Source: Melitaea cinxia (taxonomy: Eukaryota; Arthropoda; Insecta; Lepidoptera; Nymphalidae). Taken from it: a stretch of 64,000 nt of DNA. Shown here piece by piece: positions 46,101-54,782 of the stretch (its first letter is position 1; each line of letters begins with the position of its first letter). The stretch covers positions 16,860,766 through 16,924,765 of the forward strand of contig NC_059401.1 of NCBI RefSeq assembly GCF_905220565.1, written 5' to 3'. The notes beneath the pieces were generated by a model. The model saw only the letters and a program-made list of their open reading frames with translations. It ran no database searches and was not told where the DNA came from. The position numbers were made by a program, and so were the translations under genes.

Positions 46101-49100
46101 TGACTTAATGAGCGACGTATTTGCGTTGGAGCTCGTCTTATTGAAAGCGGAAGAGAATACCACAGACAGATAGCATTAACAGTAAAGGAATTGGAGTAGA
46201 AGGAAGTAGAATGGGGAGGAATTTTCAGAAGCAATTTGAATTCAGATCTAAGGGAACATTCATGGGAATTGCAAAGAAACGTAAACCGTTCTTTAAGGTA
46301 ATGAGGATTAAAAAGAACACAGTAGAGTAGAGTAAGTACGTGGGTATTCCTGCGAAGGCGAATTGTGTGCCACTTGCCGTGCCTAACTGAGGTAGGGCAC
46401 AGCAGGAATTTCCTGCTCAAAATATGGAGCAGCCTGACTGGGGTAGTACCTCGACCTTACAGAAGATCACAGCTAAATAATACTGTTTTCAAGCAGTATT
46501 GTGTTCCTGTTGGTGAGTAAGGTGACCAGAGCTCCTGGGGGGATTGGGGATTGGGTCGGCAACGCGCTTGCGATGCTTCTGGTGTTGCAGGCGTCTATAA
46601 GCTGTGGTAATTGCTTACCATCAGGTGAGCCGTACCCTTGTTTGCCGACTTGGTGACATTAAAAAAAAAACTTGAGTATTTGAGAACCATATAATATGTC
46701 CAGCAATTTTTTATTTTACAATATCATTTAACGCCCCTTTGTGAGTAGCGCCGGGCATGAGCTCCCCCCCCCCGTGCCTCCCTCCGTTAGGCCACTGCTC
46801 CTGTGTATATATCCAGGATACATAAGCAAAAACGCCGAGAATATGTGCAGGGGTCAAATTCGCAAACGCCAGCGCAACAGCTATAAACCAGTACTGTGAA
46901 TGATATTATCTCTTTACAACATATTATTATTAAAATGTAGAACTAGATTTTTCATCTACATCTTTCACCTACATCATCTTTACCCGCACAACAAAACGAT
47001 AAAAACAAAACATGTTACTCAAACAAATACCAAGTAAATAAAAATTTGAATATTTATAAACACACACACAGTCCCAATGACCAACATAACTTTGACAATC
47101 TTTGTCTGATCCATAATTTCGAGCAAACAAAGGCAGAATACGAGCCTACAGCTACGTACACTTACATACTACTAAAACAGATAAATCTTACCAACTCCAT
47201 TACTGGCTATTTTGTCCAACAGTCTTCCGTTTAAAGAATCTCTCAGTTGCTGGATGAGCTGCTGGTCACGTCGCCGTAGCAAGTCGTACTCGCCTATAGT
47301 CTGCGATAACTCTGCCAGCTTCCCTTCCAGTAGCGCAACTCTTTCCTCTTGTCGCGCGCAGATTTTCCGGGCCGATTCCTCTGCCCTCTTCGCTTTTATT
47401 TGTTCCTTTAAAAATAAGAATTTTGATGTCTTATTTTCTAATTTTCCAACGTATTGATAAAAGAAACAAAATTTCCATTTTCATTGAGGCAGGGTCACAG
47501 TAGGATGTACCCTGCTCAAAAATTTGGAGCAGCCCGACTGGGGAAGTACCTCGACCTAACAGAAGATCACAGCTAAATAAAACGGTTGGGTCGGCAATCC
47601 GCTTATGATGTTTCTGGTGTCACCGGCGTCTATAGGCTACGGCAACCACTTACCATCAGTTGGGCCCTAAGCTTGTTTGCTGACCTAGTCGTGTATCGTT
47701 TGGGCGTCCGTGCGACGTGTTTCACGTGTACAGTGTACAACGCAGTACCTCCCGTATGGCGATGGAGTGCGACTGCTCCAGTAGCGCCAACTTCTGTTGC
47801 AGGCGTACGAGCAGCGCGGGTGTCTCCACAGTACGTGCCTCGGCTCGCTGTAGTCGTCGCTGTGACGCCTCCAATGAACTGTTGAGGTCGCGGACTCGCT
47901 TCTCCAGTTCTGCTTGGGAGGCTGGAAGTGATATTCAGTTCTCTACACAGGTGTCCCAGAAGTCGACGTCAAGGTAAAGGCTAAGTCATAATAGTTGTCA
48001 GTAAAATATAAAAAAAATCTAGGTCTTATATTTTAAAAATTATAGACGTTCAAAAAAAAGTAGAGAAAATCTACAGTCTGTGACGGTTTCTTCATCCCTG
48101 CTGCTACAGATATGTACTTTTTTGGAATTTGTTTTTTGTCTAATGTAACCCTGAATACTTTTTCTTTAAAGTCTGAACTGAAATTTAAAGTCAATTTCTC
48201 TAGCTCGGAAGTAAAATTTCACCATTTACCCAACCAAAAATTCAACCCAAAACCAAAAATTCCCGTTCACCAGTTTAGAACCCACTGGGTTTCTTTTACT
48301 GGGGAGCAGTGAAGGTTGACAGCCACTGCCTCCAGACATTTATGCCTACCTTGTGATTCTGAATTGTGTTCAACTTTGTCCTCCAACTTCTCTTTAGTCT
48401 TTCTTTCATTGTTTAATTTCATGTGTAATTCTCTGCAAAAGAAACAAAATAAATGTGTCATATTGATGAAAGTTATTTCATCCCCACCTCTTGTCCAGCT
48501 GTTGTGACATAGTATTTATTAGACTTAGCTTGACATACGGGGGTGAATGGGTCCAAAATGGCAAATTTCAAGTGACATATTTTAGGCATGACTCCATAAT
48601 ATAGAAAAAAATTATCTAACTATAGAAAATAATCGACGACCGCTCTGGTGTATCGGTGCGTGTGCCGTGTTGGCGGCGCCTTAACACCATCAATCGGGGG
48701 TTCGATTCCCACTCAGAGTGGATATTTGCGTGTATACATATAATTATTTCCGGTCTGGTTGTTAGTACTTGTGGGTCTCCCCACCGTGCCTCGGTGAGCA
48801 TGTTGAGTTGTCGGTCCCGGTTGTTATCATGTTCACCTGATAGAGATCGTTACTCATAGTAGGGAATATATCAGCCAGCCCGGAGTAGAGCAAGTGGTGG
48901 ATTAAACTCTGATCCTTTTGAAAGAGGCCTATGTACAGCAGTTCGCGGTTACCTGTGGGGTGAAACAGGGATGCGTCTTAGCACCCACACTATTCGCGCT
49001 GTACTTTGCAGCTGTAGTACAGGAGGTCATACAATTAGCCTCTGAAGGGGTCCGCATCCGTTTCCGTACGGACGGCGGTATATTTAATCTGACTCGACTG

Positions 49101-51589
49101 AAGGCCCGCACCTAAGTGTCGCATTCTCTGATCACCGAAATGATGTACGCCGATGACCTATGCTTTGTTGCAGAGTCCCCAGACGGCCTGCAGCTGCTGA
49201 TGTCCGTTTTCGACGAGTCGTGCCGAAAATTCGGCTTAAAAATCAGTGTCAAAAAGACGGAAATAATGTCTTTAGACATACAAGGTCACGAGACACTGGT
49301 TATAAAACTCGGTGGGGAGGAGCTGAAGTAGGTCGACAAGTTTCGTTATCTGGGGAGCACAATTTCATCTAAATGTGACCTAGATGCGGAAATCAACAGC
49401 AGAATCGACGCTGCTGTTGCATCGTTCGGCAAGTTGGATGCGAAAGTCTTCAGCTCCCATGATCTGAGGCTGGCGACTAAGGTCTCCGTCTACATGGCTG
49501 TTGTGCTGCCCAATATCCTTTACTCTGCCGAAACATGGACCGTGTACCGCCGTCATATACAAACGCTCGACCGATTCCACCTCAATTGTCTGCGTAAAAT
49601 ACTCAATATTCGATGGTCTGATCGTGTAAGGAACACCAAAGTGCTGCGAAGAGCCAATGTGGATGGCATTGAGGCTTATCTTATGCGGCGTCAGCTTCGG
49701 TGGTGCGGACACGTGTCGCGTATGGCGGAGCAAAGAGTCGCTAAGCGCATCTTCTACTCGGAACTTGAGGAAGGCAAGCGTAAGCATGGCGGTCAACTCC
49801 TCAGGTACAAAGATGTGCTCAAGCGACATATGAAAAATTGCAGCATCGACCCGCTGCAATGGGAGCAGCAGGCAGCCGGACGGCCAGAGTGGAGGGCGCT
49901 AGTTAAAGCTAGCGTCCAGAACTTTGAGGATAGGCGGCTCTATGAGCTGGACGCCAAGCGAGATGAACTAAAGGTCCGACCACCAGCGACCTTTAGCTAT
50001 AATTATGTTAACGGTGTGCTAGCGTGCCCGCAGTGTGCGAGGACTTTTACAGAAAAAATTGGCTACATAAGCCACGCGCGAGCACACCAAAGACAAAAAC
50101 GGAGTTGAACGCAGTCGCCGTGGCCGTAATCGGCTGGGAGGAGTATATATATGTCCAGCAGTGGGATATAACAGGCTCAAGCAAGACAATCGACAACTAA
50201 TATCATATATATCTTCCAATACTTATAATGTTTCTATCTATCTTATCTAATCTAATCTATATTATCAATCACTTACTTTAACATAGCAGAATGATCAGCC
50301 CTTTCTTTCTCTCGTTCCTGAATCTCGTATGCAATCTTAGCTTTAAGATTACCTACTTCAGCCAAATGTTGCTGTACCAATGTTTTTGTTTCTTCCCTCA
50401 TCGATGCTATCATGTTCTCATACTGAAATAGATATAAAAAAATAAATAAGAGCATAGCATAGCATATTTTGTTTTCGTTGACATGAAATGTTAAAGCATT
50501 TATTATATTTTTCTTATACATAAAGCAATAGAAAATAAGCCAAGGTTATTCCTTTCTTTTTTCTTTGTTTGAAAAAGGGTCAGGAAAGACAGGGAAGGAA
50601 AGAGTGATAAACAATACTATAAAGCTGACAATCTAATAGATCTGATTAACATTTATTTTTTTTATTCTAGGTTATAGACAATAAACACACTCCTGGAGAG
50701 CAATAGTGTGTCAAACAACCTAAAACTATTGAATTTTAACAAGAGTGTAACGACAAAGGTTGTATAATAAATTTTTTACCTTATCCCTGGTAACTTTTTT
50801 ATCAGCCTGAAAAGCTTCTTCCATTCGTGCCTTCTCTGCAGTGAGTGTGGATAATGACAGTGTGAGAGCTGCAATGGAATCCTTTGAAGCTGTAAAGTAA
50901 TAAACATTTTTATTTATTTAAATTTGAACAATAGCATTCCTGTATATGTGGTATGAGAGTGGTGTTACAGTTAGGAGCACGATAGAACTAAGCAGCTTTT
51001 TCATTGTTTCACATACTTATTGAAGCAAAATTCTTTATGCACGCTTGACTTGGGGAGTAAGCTGGTGAATGCATGACGAGAGCGTTACGAAAAGTGTGAT
51101 CGGGCGAGGCGAACGGACGACATATGTACATATAGATGGAGCTGCTCTACTTCAGCTGTGTGGTTTAAAGCACACTCGTTTTTTTTTTAACATTAATTGT
51201 CTACATTATTATGAAAAATTTTTACTGCATTTTTGACTCTGTCTTCAGTAGTAATATATTATTGCTAATTAAAGTTTCAGTTTCAACGAAAACATACCAT
51301 CCTCATTACTTTCAGTCCGGTTTAAAGCCTTCAAACTTATTTCCAAGGCCTCTTTTTCTTTCGCAAGACCTTTATATGCAGCTACAACATCTGCAAATGG
51401 AATAACATTACAATGTCAAAAAAACTTTCAAAAATCAAATTCACCATATGGTTTAATAATAGCCTATATATCAAGAAAATTAAATATAAATGAAGTATAA
51501 ATACCTCTTAGTCGTCCTTCGTAACGCTTAATTTGATCCGCTTGTTTAGTTATTGTCGAAATAAGTTCTTGTTTTGATAAAGATTCCAT
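39931..51589 (-). CDS. GCC1: GCC1/GCC88-type golgin with GRIP domain, 13 exons
   Basis: A long coiled-coil tether of the trans-Golgi network; its C-terminal GRIP domain is expected to bind Arl1-GTP on the membrane while the coiled coil captures endosome-derived vesicles. Exons (minus): 51505-51589, 51298-51390, 50780-50889, 50277-50422, 48350-48432, 47749-47921, 47192-47405, 45319-45563, 44228-44374, 42830-43039, 41747-41856, 41269-41346, 39931-40102. All introns are GT-AG, the phases agree throughout, and the sum is 1866 nt (621 residues plus stop). Near the start, DVVAAYKGLAKEKEALE matches the GCC1 family, and the last exon carries SREGANLEYLKNVV of the GRIP domain. Human GCC1 is about 775 residues, so this insect form is shorter. 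Introns hold many mobile elements. The match is from memory of the family; extra small exons are possible. Confidence 0.9.
40103..41268 (-). other. Golgin intron 12 with A-family elements
   Basis: Contains an A element at 40255-40500 (+) and a fragment of the same family at 40683-40770 (-), plus T-rich runs. No coding sequence seen. Confidence 0.6.
41269..41346 (-). CDS. GCC1: Golgin exon 12
   Basis: Coiled coil; RFKEVLRTLKEEID. Donor AG/GTAAGA, acceptor CACAG; leaves two bases for exon 13. The 121-codon ORF on the other strand here is its shadow. Confidence 0.85.
41545..41655 (+). repeat. T-family head in golgin intron 11
   Basis: GAGCAGCCCGACAGGGGAAG-like block (GCAGCCCGACAGGGGAAGTA) and GATCACAGCTAAATAATACT; the tail part is missing. 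Confidence 0.55.
41747..41856 (-). CDS. GCC1: Golgin exon 11
   Basis: HLLHYAHELARKDLDITQLR resembles the stretch preceding the GRIP region in GCC1. Acceptor GTCTCAG, donor CAG/GTATTT. Confidence 0.88.
42240..42545 (+). repeat. B-family element in golgin intron 10
   Basis: Best preserved B copy, starting near AAGTGTGTATGTCAGCTCCG and passing through the GATGGCGTTA inverted words to CATGCCGGGGGTCTTATA. Confidence 0.65.
42575..42780 (+). mobile_element. A-family MITE-like element in golgin intron 10
   Basis: AAAAAACGAGTATGCTTTCG and CGATCACACTTTTCGTAACG. Ends about 50 bp from exon 10. Confidence 0.55.
42830..43039 (-). CDS. GCC1: Golgin exon 10
   Basis: 70 residues of charged coiled coil (SDLKTRIQSLEKQVQTQRD). 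Acceptor TTTTCAG, donor AAT/GTAAGC; phase 0 at both ends. Confidence 0.88.
43186..43548 (-). mobile_element. M-family element with a hairpin end, golgin intron 9
   Basis: Interior matches 32520-33040. The end at 43188-43245 is a near-perfect inverted repeat: 27-bp arms 43188-43214 and 43219-43245 with one mismatch and a 4-nt loop. Confidence 0.6.
43630..43931 (-). repeat. R-family repeat in golgin intron 9
   Basis: ATCATTACTTCAGCCTATCG tail to GCCGTAACCACGCAGCA, with a deletion of the GGCGTGAACTCATG segment. Confidence 0.7.
44228..44374 (-). CDS. GCC1: Golgin exon 9
   Basis: 49 residues (SEIEDLKSEIAVLKEKVETY), phase 0 at both ends. Acceptor TTATCAG, donor GAG/GTGACA. Confidence 0.88.
44695..45225. 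repeat. GTACGGAACC-type repeat with a 101-bp insert, golgin intron 8
   Basis: Ends are TTTCCGTACCCAAAGGGTAA on the left and GGTACGGAACCCTTCGGACG with CACTTGGCCGGTTTT on the right; TTCCGTACC/GGTACGGAA are inverse. Interrupted at 44987-45087. Confidence 0.5.
44987..45087 (-). mobile_element. 101-bp retroposed insert with ATG-rich tail
   Basis: AATTGTATATTT is duplicated on both sides (44975-44986 and 45088-45099), a 12-bp target duplication. On the minus strand the insert ends GCTAATGATGATGATG, an RTE-type tail. Confidence 0.7.
45319..45563 (-). CDS. GCC1: Golgin exon 8
   Basis: 82 codons; KIHILKKELIAENDKLGNP and CRQEYDELKNEFDNYKLH. Acceptor AATTTCAG, donor AAG/GTGAGT. Confidence 0.88.
45728..46383 (-). 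mobile_element. 5'-truncated LINE related to the 289-5370 element
   Basis: 45740-45895 closely follows the LINE 3' UTR at 309-460. 46082-46375 encodes a diverged ORF2 C-terminus (YCVLFNPHYLKERFTFLCNS against YSILFHPTTPPYLKKCFTFL). Truncated at about 46383, next to an opposite-strand T repeat. It lies in golgin intron 7. Confidence 0.75.
46384..46675 (+). repeat. T-family repeat, full copy, golgin intron 7
   Basis: Starts AACTGAGGTAGGGCACAGC, includes CTGGAGCAGCC-like and GGGTCGGCAACGCGCTTGC blocks, ends GTTTGCCGACTTGGTGACAT and an A run. Confidence 0.7.
46676..47191. other. Rest of golgin intron 7
   Basis: No further repeat of the named families; a short C run at 46764-46772 and a CA run at 47061-47070. 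Confidence 0.4.
47192..47405 (-). CDS. GCC1: Golgin exon 7
   Basis: 71 codons plus one base; VALLEGKLAELSQTIGEYDL corresponds to the VAALENQISEVSELLGTYE region of human GCC1. Acceptor TTTAAAG, donor TTG/GTAAGA. Confidence 0.9.
47489..47700 (+). repeat. T-family repeat in golgin intron 6
   Basis: Head and tail blocks present (CCCGACTGGGGAAGTACCTC, TTTGCTGACCTAGTCGTGTA), ending about 50 bp from exon 6 without an A-tail. Confidence 0.6.
47749..47921 (-). CDS. GCC1: Golgin exon 6
   Basis: 58 codons, GC-rich compared with neighbours; RVRDLNSSLEASQRRLQRAE. Acceptor CTTCCAG. The donor GAG/GTACTG is weaker than the others, but phase and frame fit. Confidence 0.85.
48350..48432 (-). CDS. GCC1: Golgin exon 5
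   Basis: ELHMKLNNERKTKEKLEDKV matches the family's LRELQKLLQEER region. Acceptor TTTTGCAG, donor CAAG/GTAGGC. Confidence 0.88.
48635..48942 (+). repeat. S-type tRNA-derived SINE, 3' end cut
   Basis: Head GACGACCGCTCTGGTG with B box GGGGTTCGATTCCCACTC, body GTCGGTCCCGGTTGTTATCA, then GAGGCCTATGTACAGCAG; the last ~20 bp of tail are missing at the LINE junction. A different tRNA-like head from the 16941 copy but the same body. Confidence 0.85.
48943..50108 (+). pseudogene. LINE reverse transcriptase C-terminal half with C2H2-like finger
   Basis: Reads from the RT core: VKQGCVLAPTLFALYF, MMYADDLCFVAE (YADD, from 49141), KTEIM, then LDRFHLNCLRKILNI, RQLRWCGHVSRM and RPEWRALV. It ends with LACPQCARTFTEKIGYISHA, a C2H2 zinc-finger-like motif before the stop at 50106-50108. 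In-frame stops at about 49113 and 49329 break it. The clade (an RTE-like group with a terminal finger) is inferred. The ORFs 48918-49115, 49116-49331 and 49434-50108 are pieces of this one frame. Confidence 0.8.
50109..50187 (+). repeat. LINE 3' tail shared with S SINEs
   Basis: GTCCAGCAGTGGGATATAAC closely resembles the SINE tail GCCCAGTAGTGGGATATTAC at 17250-17269, pointing to this LINE type as the SINE's mobilising partner. Confidence 0.7.
50277..50422 (-). CDS. GCC1: Golgin exon 4
   Basis: 48 codons plus two bases; KAKIAYEIQEREKERADHSA aligns with the family's AEQSDHALMLREL region. Acceptor CTATTTCAG, donor AA/GTAAGT. Confidence 0.9.
50780..50889 (-). CDS. GCC1: Golgin exon 3
   Basis: LTLSLSTLTAEKARMEEAFQ is close to human LTSSLATVTQEKSRMEASYL. 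Acceptor CTTTACAG, donor AAG/GTAAAA. Confidence 0.9.
51030..51186 (-). mobile_element. A-family MITE-like element in golgin intron 2
   Basis: AGTGTGATCGGGCGAGGCGA and TTTAAAGCACACTCGTTTTT on the + strand. Confidence 0.6.
51298..51390 (-). CDS. GCC1: Golgin exon 2
   Basis: 31 codons; DVVAAYKGLAKEKEALEISL is the most recognisable N-terminal block of GCC1. Acceptor TTTGCAG, donor GATG/GTATGT. Confidence 0.92.
51505..51589 (-). CDS. GCC1: Golgin exon 1 with start codon
   Basis: MESLSKQELISTITKQADQI, then KRYEGRLR and one base. Start chosen because the preceding minus-strand sequence (51590-51640) has an in-frame TAA and an acceptor-like ATATTTAACAG at about 51632, suggesting a spliced 5' UTR. 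Donor GAG/GTATTT. Confidence 0.9.
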
Positions 51590-52254
51590 TATATCGAGTG
51601 TCCAAACGTAACGCAGGTTTTACCGTTAATTTACGACTGTTAAATATAAAAATAGGCGATCAGAGCACGCATAATATTATTAAATTTAAGCCCACTTTTG
51701 ATATAAATTTCACGAGTTTTATGGTAATAATTATGAACGATTCGACATGATTTTATCAGAATTCACAACAAATACAAGGTACTCATAGAATTTTAATGTC
51801 ATGTGTCATAATACTACTGACGTTGTCTTCTTGACAGCTATTGTGAAACTAAAGTTTCTGTTACGATTACAATCGATTTTTTATGACGATCGGATCAAAA
51901 ATAATGTTAATAATAATCATGATATACCTTTTTAAAATCCTTGTATTGTGCCTTTCAATTTGATACCCATATTGTAATATTCGAGAAAAATTTTTTTTTA
52001 CATTAACAACAGTGGCTTCGCGCAGCCGCCATGTTTGATTTTTTTCTAATGTCACCTATCTAAGAACACTTGGACAGCTAAGACGAACCTAACGATACCT
52101 CAATTATGTAAATCCGTTCAGTGGTTCTGGAAATATGAGGTAGTAAAGAATATTACATACATACATACATACATACAAGATACGCGTGAAAAACATAACC
52201 CTTCCTTGGCAGTCGGGTAAAAACGGAAACTTAATATTTAATAACTGAGGTATT
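51590..52254 (-). promoter_or_regulatory. Upstream region of the golgin gene
   Basis: Probable promoter and 5' UTR zone by position only. An acceptor-like TTTTTATATTTAACAG lies near 51632-51648 (minus). A CATA repeat at 52153-52177 is unrelated. No TATA box or other core element is convincing. Confidence 0.35.
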
Positions 52255-52438
52255 GCATCGCAACTGCAGTAAGGCACAGCAACTGAAGTAGAGCACAGCA
52301 ACTTAGATAGGGAACAGCAACTGAGATGGGGCACAGCGACTGAGATAGGGCACAAAAAGATATATTCTGCTCAAAATCTGGAGCAGCCCGACTGGGGAAG
52401 TATCTCGATCTTACAGATCATAGCTAAATAGCCTGTAA
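52255..52438 (+). repeat. T-family copy with a five-unit minisatellite head
   Basis: Five 19-bp units of the form GCAACTGAGATAGGGCACA (52260-52354) precede CTGGAGCAGCCCGACTGGGG. The unit is the normal T head (46384-46402), amplified in place. Confidence 0.65.
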
Positions 52439-52440
52439 GG

Positions 52441-53040
52441 CTAGTAACAGAAGCGGGGGATCCACAGGCGCATAACCTGAGAAAGAGATCCAACGCTGCC
52501 TCCAGGTCTTACAGGAAGCAAATCGCCAAGGCAAAGTCCAAACATTTTAGCAGAATTGGCGAGAGACTATTGGGCTTTCCAAATGGAATCCTGGTCCAAT
52601 GGAATCAACGGAATTTCGGTCTCTTGCCAAAACTGTCGAAGGTAACTTCTTTTAGTCTTCACTTTGATCATTGTGCGAACCTGAAGGCACTCTGGCACAT
52701 TCTGTAAAAGAGAAAGCGAAAATTCTTTGCACTCTTTTTGCGTCGAGTTCAACTTTTGATGATGATGGGAAAGCTTCATCGTGCATTCCACGCTGCGAGC
52801 ACGCGATGCCTAATGTGCGCTTTGAACAAAGCGCCGTTCATCATGTTCTGCGCTCCCTCGACGTCAAGAAGTTTAGTGGTCCTGATGGTATCCACACCAC
52901 TTGGATGCGTGGTTTGCAACCAATGTGCAAGCTTCATGTGCATTCTTTCCACGTACATGCATACGGTGGAATGACATTCCTCAATGAGGCCTTCCTAAGA
53001 GAGGCCATGGACGACGGTAGCCGTTGAAACGTCAGATGGC
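52441..53040 (+). pseudogene. LINE pol fragment, endonuclease-RT linker
   Basis: The frame from 52671 (SVKEKAKILCTLFASSSTFD, VHHVLRSLDVKKFSGPDGIH) matches the segment just before the RT core in jockey-group LINEs. Upstream pieces at 52441-52640 are in other frames with stops. Truncated at both ends. Confidence 0.65.
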
Positions 53041-53374
53041 TTCGTCTGCTATTTGCCCCCATTGTTATGAAAAAAAATTAACTAATTCTTCATAATGATT
53101 AACTGAACCCCGAAATAAACGATGCAGGATGCTATCAACTTTTGGGCGCACGCTTAAAACGAAAAAAGGGGATTGCTTTCTTGACTTTTGTCATTCCTGA
53201 AGTGAAAACTCTATAGGCAAGTATGATAGTTTTTTTAAATATTTTTTCACAGGAAGCACGAGATTGAGTGACTTCGTGGATAACACTTTACTAATTTTTG
53301 CTTGCACACGTTAGGGGCCCCTGTAGATAGGGGGACCCGTATCATTGATATGGCTGATAGGGCGGTAGCTACAC

Positions 53375-53448
53375 CCTTGGCTATGGTAATTGCTTACCAT
53401 CAGGTGAGCCGTAGCCCGTACGTTTGTTTGCCAACCTAGTTGTATCAT
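53375..53448 (+). repeat. T-family tail fragment
   Basis: TTACCATCAGGTGAGCCGTA and TTTGTTTGCCAACCTAGTTG. Confidence 0.55.
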
Positions 53449-53576
53449 GTTTCCATAATGTGGTAATGATCATTTCAACTGTGAGACTACTAAATATTAA
53501 TGTTTAAACTGTAGAAGAACACATGTCACATGGCCTTTGACAAGTCTTGTTCAGTGTTTGCAAAAGAAAAAGAAAT

Positions 53577-54782
53577 ATGGAGAATCATGAGCACAACATT
53601 ACATACACTGATGAGTTTATTAAGGAATGCAGTGATATTGAAAATAAGTATCTTAAATATAATATAAAACCAACATATAGGGATATAGTCGTGACCGAAC
53701 CAATAGCACATAAAGCAAGTTCATAAATGAATATTCTGGGCGCTACACAAAATACATATGGAAAAAAGCTCAAACAGATAAGAATGGAGCAAAAAATAAA
53801 ACCTCTTCAAATATTTATGCGTATCGTATACGTATCAAATGCTGCTCGAGAACAACAATTGGATGAAGAAAATTTTATTCATCACTAGCTGCCCGGACAG
53901 ACTTCGTTCTGTCAATAGTAAATTTTTTTTTGTATTAACACCTTCCGTGGGCCTTAAGGAACATGTTTACTATGGCGGATCGCGCGCTACATCGCCCGGT
54001 TTATATAGCTTGAGCAGGCGGTCGAGCGATGCGGGGCAGAGGGGATGGACTCGCCGTAGGCATCTCAATGCTCGCCAAGCATTAAAAATGTTTCGCTACT
54101 AATTACTTCTAACAACGATATCTCAAAAACTATTCATCTGATTGATTTAGTGTAAAGAGCAATTTTAATCTGCATTAAATGACTAAGCTAACTAACATAT
54201 TCATTTGGATAAGGATTAATACCGAACTAAAGAAAATAGCTTTGAAAATAACGTAATGTTTTTAATTAAAAATGTTAACATAAAAGTGGTTATTGTAAGT
54301 CAACCGTAAGAGATAGAGATATGCTATCGCGGACTTTTTTGTAGCATTTTTATAGATTTTGAATTCTCTAGTACATTACTTAACTGTATCTTTGCTAGTT
54401 TACGCGGCGTTCGCGTGGAAAGTTCCCATTTGGCGAGATTTTTTGCGACCTCTTCAACATTTGTCGCCGTATTTCAGCTAATGTACATAAAAGCATAATA
54501 AATTATATACCTAAACCTTCCTCAAGAATTACTCTTTCTATTGTTGAAAACCGTATAAAAATCCGTTCAGTAGTTTTCGAGTTTATCGCGTTCAGACAGA
54601 CAGGAGGACAGACAGGAGGACAGAAAGACGCGGCCGGGGGACTTATTTTTATAATAAGTATAGATAAAGAGAAAATAAAGGAATCGACTATTAATCAAAT
54701 ATTTAATAGAGTGAAAGATATTGTATTTAGTAAGAACAAATTCCATGAGAAAATAAAACGATTCGTGAATGTAGCAAATTAA
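53577..54782 (+). pseudogene. Small unidentified coding tract, broken by a stop and a Helitron
   Basis: From ATG at 53577 the frame is coding-like for 49 codons (KECSDIENKYLKYNIKPTYR), hits TAA at 53724, continues in the same frame to 53884, is interrupted by the Helitron 53885-54664, and resumes with the codon completed across the insertion (CA plus T at 54665) to TAA at 54780-54782. Without the Helitron it is about 140 codons, Lys/Ile/Asn-rich and probably helical (KLKQIRMEQKIKPLQIFMRI). There is no intron or poly(A) tail, so it is either a decayed single-exon gene or a retrocopy. I do not recognise the family. Confidence 0.55.
53885..54664 (-). mobile_element. Helitron-like element, complete, 780 bp
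   Basis: Minus strand: TCTATACTTATTATAAAA at 54664 to GGGCAGCTAG at 53885, host A and T at the two sides, no target duplication. The frame of the interrupted coding tract is restored exactly when it is removed. Internal CAGACAGACAGGAGGACAG and CGTTCAGTAGTTTTCGAG are typical of such elements. No Rep/helicase coding, so non-autonomous. Confidence 0.78.

Larger units (their letters stand above)
48631..50194 (+). mobile_element. SINE-LINE chimera, possible single insertion
   Basis: An S-type SINE (head to most of tail, 48635-48942) is fused directly to the RT region of a 5'-truncated LINE (48943-50187). AATCGAC occurs just before the SINE (48631-48637) and just after the LINE (50188-50194), a possible target duplication. 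It lies in golgin intron 4, opposite in strand. Confidence 0.6.

Noticed and set aside
47586..47977. Two + strand ORFs of 86-99 codons
   Set aside because: They are the reverse shadow of golgin exon 6 plus a T repeat.
48635..48715. Possible tRNA gene
   Set aside because: Same reasoning: a SINE head with an unrelated body and other copies in the window.
49380..49859. 159-codon minus-strand ORF
   Set aside because: Antisense of the LINE RT frame, which has clear family motifs on the + strand.
52104..52355. Cys/Ser-rich 83-codon minus ORF
   Set aside because: Translation of the 19-bp minisatellite; its repeats explain the pattern.
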